A DNA stretch of 64,000 bases, taken from Nocardioides sp. W7. GTDB lineage: Bacteria; Actinomycetota; Actinomycetes; Propionibacteriales; Nocardioidaceae. Positions within the stretch are counted from its first letter, which is position 1; each line of letters starts with the position of its first letter. A program made the position numbers and the translations under genes. The notes under the pieces were generated by a model, which saw nothing but the letters and a program-made list of their open reading frames with translations, did no database searches and had not been told where the DNA came from. The stretch spans positions 3,534,001 to 3,598,000 of the forward strand of contig NZ_CP095078.1 of the NCBI RefSeq assembly GCF_022919075.1, given 5' to 3'. Below, piece after piece: positions 23,406 to 32,248 of this stretch.

Positions 23406-24404
23406 TCAGAGGCGGACGAGCATCTTGCCGGTGTTGGCGCCGGAGAGGACCCCCAGGAAGGCGTCGACGGCACGGTCGAGGCCGTCCTCGTAGGTCTCGC
23501 GGTAGGACAGCTCGCCCTCGGCGAGCCAGGCGCCCGCACGCTCGAAGAACTCCGCGGCGACGTCGCCGTGGTCGCTGACGATGAACCCGCGCAGCGAGAG
23601 TCGCTTGCTGACCAGCATCATCAGGTTCCGCGGACCGGGCGAGGGGACCTCGGCGTTGTAGTCGGCGATCATCCCGCAGACCGCGATCCGGCCGAAGTCG
23701 GCCATCGAGGAGATCGCCGCCTCGAGGTGGTCGCCGCCGACGTTGTCGAAGTACACGTCGACCGGCGCGTGCTCGGCGAGCTGGCGGCCGATCTTGGCCG
23801 CCTTGTAGTCGAGGCCGACGTCGTACCCCAGCTCGTCGGTGAGCCAGGCGACCTTCTCGGGCGAGCCGGCCGAGCCGATCACCTTCGCGGCCCCGAGCTT
23901 GCGCGCGAGCTGACCGGCGATCGAGCCGACCGCCCCGGCGGCGCCCGAGACGAAGACCGTGTCGCCCTCGCGCACCTCCGCGATCCGGGTCAGCCCGACG
24001 TACGCCGTCAAGCCCGGCATGCCGAGCACCCCGAGGTACGCCGAGGCCGGCACCCGGGAGACGTCGACCTTCCGGAACGACCGGGCGGGCCCGTGGGCGT
24101 GCTCGCGCCAGCCGAGCTGGTGCAGCACGGTGTCGCCCGGCTGGAGCGAGTCGTCTCCCGAGGCGACGACCTCGCCGACCGCCCCGCCGTCGAGCGGGGC
24201 GTCGAGCCGGAACGGCGGGACGTACGACTTCACGTCGTTCATCCGCCCCCGCATGTAGGGGTCGACCGACATCACGGTGTTGCGAACCAGGACCTCGCCG
24301 GGCCCGGGATCGGGGAGCTCGACCTCGACGGTGCGGAAGTTCTCGGGTGTCGGCCAGCCCTGCGGTCGTGAGGCCAGGTGGATCTCGCGGGTCGTGGTCG
24401 TCAT
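23406..24404 (-). CDS. NADP-dependent oxidoreductase, MDR superfamily (CurA/leukotriene B4 dehydrogenase type)
   Basis: 332 residues. It has the zinc-free medium-chain reductase layout: N-terminal RNTVMSVDPYMRGRM, nucleotide-binding VFVSGAAGAVGSIAGQLARKLGA near residue 150, and the family motif VYFDNVGGDHLEAAISSM. Such enzymes reduce alpha,beta-unsaturated ketones or quinones using NADPH. ATG start at 24404. Downstream on the same strand is the HesB-like gene's repeat-bounded terminator region, so it is likely monocistronic. Confidence 0.93.
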   Translation of the reverse strand: MTTTTREIHLASRPQGWPTPENFRTVEVELPDPGPGEVLVRNTVMSVDPYMRGRMNDVKSYVPPFRLDAPLDGGAVGEVVASGDDSLQPGDTVLHQLGWREHAHGPARSFRKVDVSRVPASAYLGVLGMPGLTAYVGLTRIAEVREGDTVFVSGAAGAVGSIAGQLARKLGAAKVIGSAGSPEKVAWLTDELGYDVGLDYKAAKIGRQLAEHAPVDVYFDNVGGDHLEAAISSMADFGRIAVCGMIADYNAEVPSPGPRNLMMLVSKRLSLRGFIVSDHGDVAAEFFERAGAWLAEGELSYRETYEDGLDRAVDAFLGVLSGANTGKMLVRL

Positions 24405-24442
24405 GGGGCGATCCTGACAGGCGGGTGGTGGGCCGCAGGGGG

Positions 24443-24505
24443 TGCCGTTTGGTCACCAACCGCACCGAAAGAGCCCCGGGGGCTGCCGTTGGTGACCAAA
24501 CGGCA
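24443..24505. repeat. TTTGGTCACCAA inverted-pair repeat, copy B
   Basis: Left arm TGCCGTTTGGTCACCAAC at 24443-24460; right arm TGCCGTTGGTGACCAAACGG at 24484-24503 in inverted orientation. The right arm is extended by flanking GGGGC/GCCCC into a self-contained hairpin of about 12 pairs (24479-24510), which could terminate transcription. It lies between the HesB-like gene 3' end and the oxidoreductase start, both minus strand. Confidence 0.9.
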
Positions 24506-24535
24506 GCCCCCGGGGCCGACGGAGAATTGCGCGGG

Positions 24536-24814
24536 TCAGCCCTGGAGGCCCACCGCGAACTCCACCTTCCCGGACGAATCGACGGCGGCGTCGAGCACCT
24601 TGTCGTCGAGCATGACGGCGGCGGTCTCGTCGAGGTAGATCGTCGCCCCCGCCTGCTCGACGACCTGGTCGCCGGGCTGAGGCTGGTCGGCAGCGCTGAC
24701 GGCGAGCTCCGACTGGCTCTCGGAGGTGATGCGCAGGCCGGCGGTCTCGGGGAGGCCGGGCTGGGTGGAGATGTCCTTGACGATCGTGCTGGCGTTCTCG
24801 GTGAGGGTGAGCAT
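24536..24814 (-). CDS. HesB/IscA-fold protein lacking all cysteines
   Basis: 92 residues starting MLTLTENASTIVKDI, an N-terminus typical of actinobacterial HesB-like proteins. IscA/SufA proteins need conserved cysteines for Fe-S cluster transfer; none is present in this protein. The ATG at 24814 follows a GAAAGGCGAG ribosome binding site; the open frame extends upstream to 24892 but adds a poorly supported leader. Function is therefore not classical Fe-S scaffolding; it may be a structural or regulatory homologue. Confidence 0.78.
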   Translation of the reverse strand: MLTLTENASTIVKDISTQPGLPETAGLRITSESQSELAVSAADQPQPGDQVVEQAGATIYLDETAAVMLDDKVLDAAVDSSGKVEFAVGLQG

Positions 24815-24924
24815 GAACTCGCCTTTCCGATTGGCGGGCAGGTCAGCCTCCACGCAACCCGACGAGGGCCGCTCGTTCAAGTCGAGACGCATCCCGGGCG
24901 TGTCGGTCTGGCAGGCTGACCGCC

Positions 24925-25365
24925 ATGAGCGACACCCCGGAGACCTATCGCAGCGTCAGGCTGGAGCGCACCGGCGACTTCACCTTCGCGGCCACCAACG
25001 AGCGTGGGGGAGTGCTGCCGATGGGCAGCGGGGAGGACGACTCCTTCACTCCCGTCGAGCTGCTGCTGGCGGCCCTCGCGGGATGCGGGGCCATCGACCT
25101 GGAGCACCTGACCGGCAAGCGCGCACCGTTCGCCTCCTTCGCCGCCCGCAGCGACGGGCACAAGGTGCGCGACGAGCGCGGCAACCACCTCGTCGACCTG
25201 CGGGTGACCTTCGACGTGTCCTTCCCCGAGGGGGAGGGCGGCGACCGGGCGCGCGAGTTCCTGCCGCGTGCCCTGTCCCAGATCGAGGATCGGCTGTGCG
25301 CGGTCGGTCGGACGGTCCAGCTCGGTGACCCGGTCCGCTACGTCGTCGGCCCGGTCGAGCCCTGA
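24925..25365 (+). CDS. OsmC family protein
   Basis: 146 residues. The two redox cysteines are C54 in LAALAGCGAIDLEHL and C125 in IEDRLCAVGRTV, in the OsmC/YhfA spacing. OsmC proteins reduce organic hydroperoxides with thiols, but this subgroup has also been regarded as general stress proteins. Its stop overlaps the following SDR start by one base (TGATG), so the two are co-translated. Confidence 0.92.
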   Translation: MSDTPETYRSVRLERTGDFTFAATNERGGVLPMGSGEDDSFTPVELLLAALAGCGAIDLEHLTGKRAPFASFAARSDGHKVRDERGNHLVDLRVTFDVSFPEGEGGDRAREFLPRALSQIEDRLCAVGRTVQLGDPVRYVVGPVEP

Positions 25366-26243
25366 TGGGGGAGGTACCCCGCTGGAGCGACGTGCCCGCC
25401 CAGCACGGCCGGCGGTACGTCGTCACCGGCGCCAGCAGCGGCATCGGCCTGGAGATCGCGCGGGCGCTCGCGGCGCGCGGTGCCCGGGTCACTCTCGCCG
25501 TCCGCGACGTGGCCAAGGGCGAACGGGTCGCGGCGCAGCTTTCCGGGGACGTCGAGGTGCGGCTGCTCGACGTCAGCGATCTCGCGTCGGTGCGGGCGTT
25601 CGCGGAGGCCACCGGTGAGATCGACGTCCTGGTCAACAACGCCGGCGTACTCGGCGTGCCGTACTCCCGCAGCGTCGACGGCTTCGAGCTGCACCTCGCG
25701 ACCAACCATCTCGGCCACTTCGCGCTGGCCGACCTGCTGCTCCCGCGGATCACCGACCGAGTCGTGGTGGTCTCGTCCCGCTCCCACTTGAGCGGCGAGC
25801 TGGACGTGGACGACCTGCTGTGGGAGCGCCGGCGCTACCAGCCGTACGCCGCGTACGCCGCCTCCAAGCTCGCGAACATGCTCTTCCTGGCGGAGCTGCA
25901 GCGCCGGCTCACGGCCGCGGGCTCCACGCTGCGTGTCACCGGAGCCCACCCGGGCTCGACCGTCACCCAGATCACCGCCCACACCGGCAGCCCGGTCAAG
26001 ACCCTCGTCGGCCGCTACGGCCACCCGCTGGTCGGCATGCCGGCCACCCGGGGGGCGCTCCCGATCCTGTACGCCGCCACGATGGACGTGCCCGGCAACA
26101 CCTACATCGGCCCGCACGGGCTCAGCGAGCTGCGCGGCTGGCCGACCGCGGTCCGGCGCAGCCGACGCGCGCTCGATCCCGACCTCGCGAAGGCGCTGTG
26201 GGCGCGCTCGGAGGAGCTGACCGGCGTGGGCTTCCCGCTCTGA
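25365..26243 (+). CDS. Short-chain dehydrogenase/reductase
   Basis: 292 residues. Classical-SDR motifs are present: TGASSGIG at residues 21-28, DVLVNNAGVLG, VVVSSRSHLSG with the active-site serine, and YAAYAASKLAN with the catalytic Tyr and Lys. The layout resembles the retinol-dehydrogenase-like group with a long C-terminal loop. Substrate unknown. Translationally coupled to the OsmC gene, which hints at a role in carbonyl or peroxide detoxification (inference). Confidence 0.93.
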   Translation: MGEVPRWSDVPAQHGRRYVVTGASSGIGLEIARALAARGARVTLAVRDVAKGERVAAQLSGDVEVRLLDVSDLASVRAFAEATGEIDVLVNNAGVLGVPYSRSVDGFELHLATNHLGHFALADLLLPRITDRVVVVSSRSHLSGELDVDDLLWERRRYQPYAAYAASKLANMLFLAELQRRLTAAGSTLRVTGAHPGSTVTQITAHTGSPVKTLVGRYGHPLVGMPATRGALPILYAATMDVPGNTYIGPHGLSELRGWPTAVRRSRRALDPDLAKALWARSEELTGVGFPL

Positions 26244-26255
26244 GCTGCGAGCGGA

Positions 26256-26972
26256 TCAGTCGAGGGTGACCGACTTGATCTCGACGGGAGTCTTCGGCGC
26301 GCCGTCCTCGCTGCCGTCGGCCGTGCCAGCCGCGGCCGCGTCCGCGACGAGCCCGTTGCTCGCCTCGTCGAGCGTGCCGAACACCGTGTACGACGGCGGC
26401 AGCTGGGTGTCGGTGTAGCAGATGAAGAACTGCGAGCCGCCGGTGTCGGGCTGGCCGGTGTTGGCCATCGCGAGGGTGCCGGCCGGGTAGGACTTCGTCT
26501 CCTCCAGCTCGTCGGGGATGGTGTAGCCGGGGCCGCCGGTGCCGGTGCCGGTCGGGTCGCCGCACTGCAGGACGCCGAAGCCGGGGCTGGAGGTGATCCG
26601 GTGGCAGGTGGTCGAGTCGAAGTAGGCCTGCTCGGCCAGCGAGACGAACGAGTTGACCGTGCAGGGGGCCGCGGCGGCGTCCAGGGTCGCCTGGAGGTCG
26701 CCGATGCTGGTGGCGATGGTGATTGGCACGTCGCCGCTGACGTCGGCCTCGGTCGGCGGGGGCTCGACCTCCTTGGCGGCGCCCGCCGAGTCCTCGGGGT
26801 AGTCGCACGCCACCCCGGTGCCCTCCCGCTCCGACGACGCTGACGGCGACGACGACGAGTCGCTGCTGCCGGAGTCCACGGCGCTGCTGGACTCGTCGTC
26901 GCCGCACCCGGCGAGGAGGGACACGGAGGCCAGGACGGCGAGTACGGCGAAGGGACGCTTCAAGGACGACAT
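26256..26972 (-). CDS. Cyclophilin-type peptidyl-prolyl isomerase lipoprotein
   Basis: 238 residues. The lipobox LLAGC near residue 20 follows a hydrophobic signal; a Ser-rich spacer leads into the cyclophilin domain, with FDSTTCHRITSSPGFGVLQCGDP and ANTGQPDTGGSQFFICY. It should isomerise proline bonds in proteins outside the membrane. ATG start at 26972 giving MSSLKRPFAV; the longer open frame upstream overlaps the D-threonine-aldolase-like gene and is rejected. Confidence 0.93.
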   Translation of the reverse strand: MSSLKRPFAVLAVLASVSLLAGCGDDESSSAVDSGSSDSSSSPSASSEREGTGVACDYPEDSAGAAKEVEPPPTEADVSGDVPITIATSIGDLQATLDAAAAPCTVNSFVSLAEQAYFDSTTCHRITSSPGFGVLQCGDPTGTGTGGPGYTIPDELEETKSYPAGTLAMANTGQPDTGGSQFFICYTDTQLPPSYTVFGTLDEASNGLVADAAAAGTADGSEDGAPKTPVEIKSVTLD

Positions 26973-26994
26973 GCGGCCGATCGTAGGGGAGGGG

Positions 26995-28053
26995 TCACGA
27001 ATTCCGGCCACGGGCCGCGATCGGCCAGGGCTCCAGCGACCCGCTCCGGCGGGCCCAGAGGGTGTCGTGCAGGTTGACCGCAGCGCAGACGTGGTTGGGC
27101 ACCAGGTCGACCACCGAGCCCAACGGCGGCAGGGTCGCGCCGGCCAGGTCCACCACGGCATGGTGCTCGGACAGCAGTACGACGCGGGCGTCGTCGTACG
27201 CCGGGAGCCGGCCCCAACCGGTGGCGTACGGCGCCCGGTCCGCGCCGAGCGCCTTGCTCCCGGCGTCGAGGACCAGTCGCCCGCCGGCGTGGCTGACGAC
27301 GGTGGTCCGGCAGGTCAGGGCGATGTCGGCCGGGTCGCTCACGCCGAGCTCCCACTGCTGGGCGTCACCGAAGGCGTAGACGCCGGGCCGCAGCTCGGTG
27401 AGCAGGCCGAGGTCGGATGCGTCCAGGCTCGGGGTCGACCCGCCACTGAGCAACCGGACCTCGAGGCCGGCGGAGCGGAGCGAGGCGGCCGCCTCCGCCA
27501 GCGCTGCGGACTCGTCAGCGGCCGCGGAGGTCAGGGCGTCGGGCGCATAGCTGTGGCCGGGGAAGGTGAAGACCCCGCGCACCACCAGCCCGGCCCGCGC
27601 TGCGGCGAGGGCCACCGGGCCGGCGTCGCTGGCACGGACCCCGGATCGATGGTGTCCGCAGTCGACCTCGACCAGCGCCTCGACCCCCGAGCCGGCGAGC
27701 AGCCGGGCCGCCTGCTCCGCTCCCGTGAGGGAGTCGACGCCGATCGCCACCACTGCCCGCTCGGCGAGCGCCCGGAGCCGGGAGGCGGCTTCGCTGTCGA
27801 CCCACAGCGGGAAGGCCACGAACACGTCCGGGCAACCGGCGTCGACGAACACCTCCGCCTCACCGATGGTCGCGACGGTCAGCCCGACGGCCCCGGCGTC
27901 GAGCTGGAGCCGCGCCACCTCCGGAGACTTGTGCGTCTTCGCGTGCGGGCGCAGCGCGACCCCCGCCGCCGTCGCTCGGTTCGCGACCCGCGCCAGGTTG
28001 GCGGTGAGCCGCTCGACGTCGACCCGGAGGTACGGCGTGCGGGGGCTCCTCAC
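26995..28053 (-). CDS. D-threonine aldolase / D-serine dehydratase-like PLP enzyme
   Basis: 352 residues. The fold type III alanine-racemase-like family is indicated by the PLP lysine K39 in RPHAKTHKSPEVARLQL and by PNHVCAAVNLHD near residue 325, the His-x-Cys metal pair of the DSD1/D-threonine aldolase branch. The product could be a D-threonine aldolase or D-3-hydroxyaspartate/D-serine lyase; sequence alone does not decide. GTG start at 28053 overlaps the aldo/keto reductase stop by four bases. Confidence 0.87.
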   Translation of the reverse strand: MRSPRTPYLRVDVERLTANLARVANRATAAGVALRPHAKTHKSPEVARLQLDAGAVGLTVATIGEAEVFVDAGCPDVFVAFPLWVDSEAASRLRALAERAVVAIGVDSLTGAEQAARLLAGSGVEALVEVDCGHHRSGVRASDAGPVALAAARAGLVVRGVFTFPGHSYAPDALTSAAADESAALAEAAASLRSAGLEVRLLSGGSTPSLDASDLGLLTELRPGVYAFGDAQQWELGVSDPADIALTCRTTVVSHAGGRLVLDAGSKALGADRAPYATGWGRLPAYDDARVVLLSEHHAVVDLAGATLPPLGSVVDLVPNHVCAAVNLHDTLWARRSGSLEPWPIAARGRNS

Positions 28054-28886
28054 GGCTCCTCGTGGGTGTCGGGGTCACCGTCGAAGAGCCGCCCGTCGGG
28101 CCGGCCCAGTGCGGTGATCGCCTCCACCTCGGCCTCGGTCAGGTCGAAGGAGAAGACGTCGAGGTTGGACCGCTGCCGCTCCGGCGTCGCGGACTTGGGG
28201 ATCGGGATCGACCCCAGCTGGAGCTGCCAGCGCAGGATCACCTGGCTCGCCGAGACGTCGTACCTCCGGGCCGCCGAGACGACCGGCGGCTCGGTGAACG
28301 GCGCCTGCCGCTTGCCGAGCGGGCTCCACGACTCGGTCTGGATCCCGAGCCGGTCGTGGACGGCGCGCATCTCGCGCTGGGGGAAGTACGGGTGCAGCTC
28401 GATCTGGTTGACAACGGGCGTCACGCCGGTCTCCGCGATGATCCGCTCCAGGTGCGCCTCGGTGAAGTTCGAGACCCCGATCGAGCGCACCACGCCCTGC
28501 TCGCGCAGGTCGACCAGCGCGCGCCAGGCCTCGGCGTACCTGTCGACGCTCGGGTTCGGCCAGTGGATGAGGTGCAGGTCGAGGTGGTCGAGCCCGAGCC
28601 GCTCCAGGGAGCCGTGCACGCTGGCGATCGCGTCGTCGTACCCGTGGTCGCGGCCGGGCAGCTTGCTCGTGACGAACAGCTCCTCCCGGGGGACGCCCGA
28701 GCGCCGGATCGCCTCGCCTACCTCGCTCTCGTTGCCGTAGTTCACCGCCGTGTCGATCAGCCGGTAGCCGACCTCGAGGGCGCTGACGACGGCCGCGATC
28801 CCGTCGTCGCCGGTGAGCGGGTAGGTGCCGAAGCCGATCCCGGGGATCGCCCGGCCGTCATGGAGAGTGCGGGTGGGGACGGTCAT
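28050..28886 (-). CDS. Aldo/keto reductase
   Basis: 278 residues. The catalytic tetrad is visible: D45, Y50 (IDTAVNYGNE), K75 (VTSKLPG) and H108 (LIHWPNP). NADPH-binding IPKSATPERQRSN is near residue 230. It belongs to the prokaryotic AKR5-like group (2,5-diketo-gluconate reductase-like) that reduces varied aldehydes and ketones. ATG start at 28886. It leads an operon with the PLP enzyme through a GTGA overlap. Confidence 0.94.
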   Translation of the reverse strand: MTVPTRTLHDGRAIPGIGFGTYPLTGDDGIAAVVSALEVGYRLIDTAVNYGNESEVGEAIRRSGVPREELFVTSKLPGRDHGYDDAIASVHGSLERLGLDHLDLHLIHWPNPSVDRYAEAWRALVDLREQGVVRSIGVSNFTEAHLERIIAETGVTPVVNQIELHPYFPQREMRAVHDRLGIQTESWSPLGKRQAPFTEPPVVSAARRYDVSASQVILRWQLQLGSIPIPKSATPERQRSNLDVFSFDLTEAEVEAITALGRPDGRLFDGDPDTHEEP

Positions 28887-28914
28887 GGCGCCAGCCTAGG
28901 AGCACCATGGGTCC

Positions 28915-29685
28915 GTGGACCTGACCTCCGACTGCTCGCGCTGCTTCGGGCTGTGCTGCACCGCGCTGCCGTTCCAGCGCTCCTCCGACTTCGCCTTCGA
29001 CAAGCGTCCCGACACCCCGTGCCAGCACCTCGACGCGGGCTTCGCGTGCTCGATCCACCTGACGCTCCGCGCGGACGGTATGACCGGGTGCACGGTCTTC
29101 GAGTGCTTCGGCGCCGGGCAGCACGTCTCCCAGGTGACGTACGGCGGCGTCTCCTGGCGCGACGAGCCCGGGACGGCGTCGGAGATGTTCGCGGTCTTCG
29201 CGCGGGTGCGCGATCTGCACGAGCTGCTGGTGCTGCTCGACGAGGCCGCCGCGCTGGTCCCCGACCCGGACGTCGATGGTCTGCGGGAGCGGGTCGCGAG
29301 CCTCGCCGCCGCCGATCCCGCCGGCGTGCTCGCGGTCGACCCGTTCGCGCTCCGCGACGAGGTCGGCCCGGTGCTGGAGCGCGTGAGCCGGCAGGTCCGC
29401 GGGACGGGGGCCGACCTGCGGCACGCCGATCTCGCCGGCACCGACCTGCGGGACCGCGTCCTGCGCGACGCCGACCTGCGGGGGGCGCTCCTGGTCGGAG
29501 CCGACCTGCGCGCCGTCGTACTCACCCGTGCCGACCTGCTCGGTGCGGACCTCCGCGGGGCCGACGTCGCGGGTGCCGACCTGTCGGCGGCGCTCTTCCT
29601 CACCCAGCCGCAGGCGAACGCGGCCCGGGGGAGCGCTGCGACCCGGCTGCCGGCTCGGCTGAACCGGCCGGGCCACTGGGTCTAG
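28915..29685 (+). CDS. Cysteine-cluster protein with C-terminal pentapeptide repeats
   Basis: 256 residues. The N-terminus has a dense cysteine set, C7-x2-C10-x3-C14-C15 and C36, C45, C59, C64, resembling the YkgJ-type zinc or Fe-S cluster domain. Residues about 165-225 carry A(D/N)LxX pentapeptide repeats ([15 protein letters not shown] and following) that should form a right-handed beta-helix. GTG start at 28915; an ATG eight bases earlier runs into a stop. Its stop lies within CTAG, shared palindromically with the stop of the convergent next gene. Function unknown. Confidence 0.8.
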   Translation: MDLTSDCSRCFGLCCTALPFQRSSDFAFDKRPDTPCQHLDAGFACSIHLTLRADGMTGCTVFECFGAGQHVSQVTYGGVSWRDEPGTASEMFAVFARVRDLHELLVLLDEAAALVPDPDVDGLRERVASLAAADPAGVLAVDPFALRDEVGPVLERVSRQVRGTGADLRHADLAGTDLRDRVLRDADLRGALLVGADLRAVVLTRADLLGADLRGADVAGADLSAALFLTQPQANAARGSAATRLPARLNRPGHWV

Positions 29686-30125
29686 CTGCCCTCGTCGGGG
29701 GTTGCCGCGTGGCGCTCGGCGCCGTGGGTGCGTCGGTGCTCCTTCATGTCGGCTTCGTAGAGGTGACGCCGGCCGTCGACCAGCTCGTCGCGAGCGGCCC
29801 GCTCCAGCTCACGGAAGACCGAGTAGTAGCCGTCGTCGTATTCCTCGACGATCTGGAACGTCCACCGACCGCGGATCACGTTGCGGCCCACCAGCTCACG
29901 CTCGATCCGGTCGGCAAGTTCGGTGTGGCCCTCCTCGCGCAGCTCGGCGACCGCGTCGCCGAGGGTCAGGTCGGCTGTGCCGCTGAGCCGGTGGAAGGAG
30001 TAGAGGAAGCCCCGGGCGACCTCGACCGCCTCCAATGCCTCGGAGAGCCTGCCGAGCGCGCTGATCGTGGCGTCCGAGACGCCGTCGGGCCGCTGGTGCG
30101 CAGCATCCGGGCCCGACACGGTCAT
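29682..30125 (-). CDS. Conserved actinobacterial protein of unknown function
   Basis: 147 residues, helical and charged, with a conserved core [16 protein letters not shown] around residue 85 and LVGRNVIRG before it. I recall similar proteins in mycobacteria and relatives, but none with a known role. The ATG at 30125 overlaps the stop of the upstream 73-residue gene by four bases (ATGA), so both are one unit. Its stop codon overlaps that of the convergent pentapeptide gene at CTAG. Confidence 0.75.
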   Translation of the reverse strand: MTVSGPDAAHQRPDGVSDATISALGRLSEALEAVEVARGFLYSFHRLSGTADLTLGDAVAELREEGHTELADRIERELVGRNVIRGRWTFQIVEEYDDGYYSVFRELERAARDELVDGRRHLYEADMKEHRRTHGAERHAATPDEGS

Positions 30126-30343
30126 GAGGAGAGGACGTCGGTCGCCGAGACGGCGCCGTGGCGGCTCTCGATGGCGTCGGCGAGCTTCTCGATCTCGGCC
30201 TCGGTGAGGTCGACGCCGACCTCACCGGCGCCCTTGCGGAGCTCGCTGGCGACGGTGCTCTCGGTGGCTCCGTCCTGCCAGGAGCTGACCCGGTCGACGA
30301 CGGCCTGCACGGCCTCCAGCTTCTCGGTGCGTTCGGTGCTCAT
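30122..30343 (-). CDS. Small helical protein of unknown function
   Basis: 73 residues, strongly charged and helical (TEAEIEKLADAIESRHG), without cysteines or membrane segments. It is the first gene of a two-gene unit with the 147-residue protein and shares the intergenic promoter region with the divergent F420-type oxidoreductase at 30387. No family recognised. Confidence 0.68.
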   Translation of the reverse strand: MSTERTEKLEAVQAVVDRVSSWQDGATESTVASELRKGAGEVGVDLTEAEIEKLADAIESRHGAVSATDVLSS

Positions 30344-30386
30344 GATGCGGCGGTATCCCTTCGCCCCCGGGGCTAATCTCGCCCGT

Positions 30387-31256
30387 ATGGACCTCGGCCT
30401 CCACTACGCGAACTTCACCCACCCCGAATGGGACCGGCGGCTCGCGGATCGCCTCACCGAGACCGCCCGCGTCGCGGACCAGGGCGGAGTGTCGCTGCTG
30501 ACGGTCATGGACCACTGGTTCCAGATGGAGGATCTCGGCGGTCCGGCAGAGCCGATGCTGGAGGGCTATACCACCCTCGGCTACCTCGCGGCCGTCACCG
30601 AGCGGATCAGGCTCAGCTTGCTGGTCACCGGCACGACGTACCGCCACCCCGGCCTGCTGGCCAAGACCGTCACCACCCTCGACGTCCTCTCGCGCGGCCG
30701 GGCGATGCTCGGCCTCGGCGCGGCCTGGTACGAGCGCGAGCACCTCGGCCTCGGCGTGCCGTTCCCGCCGCTGAAGGAGCGCTTCGAGCGGCTCGAGGAG
30801 ACCCTGCAGATCTGCCGGCAGATGTGGAGCGACGACGACGGCCCGTACGACGGCGACCACTACCGGCTCGCCGAGACCGTCAACGTCCCACCGCCGGTGC
30901 AGCGGCCGCACCCGCCCGTGCTGATCGGGGGATCGGGGGAGCGCAAGACGCTCCGCCTGGTCGCGGAGTACGCCGACGCCTGCAACCTGTTCGGCGAGTC
31001 GCCGGAGCAGGTCGCCCACAAGCTGGACGTGCTGCGCAGGCACTGCGACGACGTCGGTCGCGACTACGACACCATCGAGAAGACGATGATCGGCTCGGTC
31101 GACCCGCTCGTCGACGTCGACGGCTTCGTCGCCGACCTGGAGCGGTACGCCGCCCTCGGGATCGGCCTCGTCACGCTGGTGCCCCCCGGAGACGACCCCG
31201 TCGCGTGGACCACGGCGGTCTGCGAGAAGGTGCTGCCCCGCCTTGCCGGGCTCTGA
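30387..31256 (+). CDS. LLM-class F420-dependent oxidoreductase
   Basis: 289 residues. A luciferase-like TIM barrel is indicated by MDLGLHYANFTHPEWDRRLAD, LSLLVTGTTYRHPGLLAKTV, SRGRAMLGLGAAWYEREH and RPHPPVLIGGSGERKTLRLVAEYADACN. The TIGR03560-like pattern is typical of F420-dependent members in actinobacteria; the substrate is unknown. The ATG at 30387 is chosen; the frame upstream is open for more than 2 kb but lies antisense to real genes. Its 3' end overlaps the sortase start by 14 bases. Confidence 0.92.
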   Translation: MDLGLHYANFTHPEWDRRLADRLTETARVADQGGVSLLTVMDHWFQMEDLGGPAEPMLEGYTTLGYLAAVTERIRLSLLVTGTTYRHPGLLAKTVTTLDVLSRGRAMLGLGAAWYEREHLGLGVPFPPLKERFERLEETLQICRQMWSDDDGPYDGDHYRLAETVNVPPPVQRPHPPVLIGGSGERKTLRLVAEYADACNLFGESPEQVAHKLDVLRRHCDDVGRDYDTIEKTMIGSVDPLVDVDGFVADLERYAALGIGLVTLVPPGDDPVAWTTAVCEKVLPRLAGL

Positions 31257-31971
31257 GCGCCTGCCTCGCCGCGCGCTGCTCCTGATCGCGCCGGTGCTGG
31301 TGGCGTGCTCCGCCGGTGACACCGGGTCCGGGCCCTCGTCTCGCGAGCCCGGTCGGACGGCATCCAGCGCCGCGCCGACGGTGCCGAGCGAGCCTCCCAC
31401 CTCGCCCACCGGGACACCGGCGGAGACCCCGAGCGGCCCGGCACCCAGTGACGGGACCCCACGGCGGGCTCGATTGACGATCCCGGCGCTGGAGATCCGG
31501 GACCTGGTGGTGGTTCCGTACGTCGGCTTCACCGACGACGCCCCCGGCACCGAGATCCAGAACCGCGGCCGGGCGGCCAGCCCGCACGGCCCACGCGGCG
31601 GGACGGGCCCGGGCGGGGTCGGCAACTACCAGGTGACCGCGCACCAGCTCTCCTCCACGCGGGCCTTCGAGTTCCTGCCTCGGCTGGGCCGCGGTGATCG
31701 CGTGCGGGTCGAGGCCGGGGGAGTCCGCTACACCTACCGGATCACCGGCACCCGCGAGACGTCGTTCCGATCACCCCGGTCACTGCGCGAGCAGCGCGCC
31801 GCCGTCCCCGGGCGGCCGGGAGTCGAGCCGACCACCGCGATGATCACGCTCTCGACCTGCGCGACGCTCGAGGACCACGCCGCCGGGAACTACTGGTCGG
31901 ATGAGTTCGACAACCCCGAGCACCGCATCGACAAGATCGGTGTGCTCGTCGCAGTCGCGCCCGCGGGCTGA
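31243..31971 (+). CDS. Class E-like sortase
   Basis: 242 residues. After an N-terminal hydrophobic segment and a long Pro/Thr/Ser linker, the sortase core has the His (VTAHQLSSTRAF), the Cys in TLSTCATLEDH and an Arg in DNPEHRID about 23 residues later. Sortases join surface proteins to the cell wall or assemble pili. The TTG start at 31243 overlaps the previous gene. LLLIAPVLVACSAG at the N-terminus also fits a lipobox, so it might be lipid-anchored rather than spanning the membrane. No sorting substrate lies nearby. Confidence 0.85.
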   Translation: MPGSERLPRRALLLIAPVLVACSAGDTGSGPSSREPGRTASSAAPTVPSEPPTSPTGTPAETPSGPAPSDGTPRRARLTIPALEIRDLVVVPYVGFTDDAPGTEIQNRGRAASPHGPRGGTGPGGVGNYQVTAHQLSSTRAFEFLPRLGRGDRVRVEAGGVRYTYRITGTRETSFRSPRSLREQRAAVPGRPGVEPTTAMITLSTCATLEDHAAGNYWSDEFDNPEHRIDKIGVLVAVAPAG

Positions 31972-32023
31972 GTTTCCCCGGCTGATGCTTGATGCGTGAT
32001 GTCTTCGGAGGTAGCCTGGCCGC

Positions 32024-32248
32024 GTGCGGACGACCCTGACCATCGACGACCGGGTGCTTGCCGCGGCCCGCAGCCGGGCGCAGCGTCGGGGGATCTCCGT
32101 GGGTGACGCACTCTCGGAGCTGGCGCTGATCGGCTACGAGACCGAGACCTCGGCGGTCGCTCCACCGGCCGGCTTCCCGATGCTCGCCCCCGTGGCCGGA
32201 CACGTCATCACGGTCGAGATGGTGGATGACGCCCTCGCTGAGGAGTGA
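32024..32248 (+). CDS. vapB: VapB-type antitoxin, ribbon-helix-helix
   Basis: 74 residues. MRTTLTIDDRVLAAARSRAQRRGISVGDALSEL is a ribbon-helix-helix DNA-binding domain; the C-terminus (VEMVDDALAEE) would wrap the toxin. GTG start at 32024. It overlaps the vapC start by 23 bases, giving tight coupling. The antitoxin is expected to repress its own promoter just upstream, where TGATGCTTGATGCGTGATG contains a short direct repeat at 31983-32001. Confidence 0.88.
   Translation: MRTTLTIDDRVLAAARSRAQRRGISVGDALSELALIGYETETSAVAPPAGFPMLAPVAGHVITVEMVDDALAEE

Noticed and set aside
28062..30386. Upstream extension of the F420-type oxidoreductase
   Set aside because: More than 700 codons antisense to the aldo/keto reductase and out of frame with the pentapeptide gene; the ATG at 30387 gives the normal luciferase-like start.
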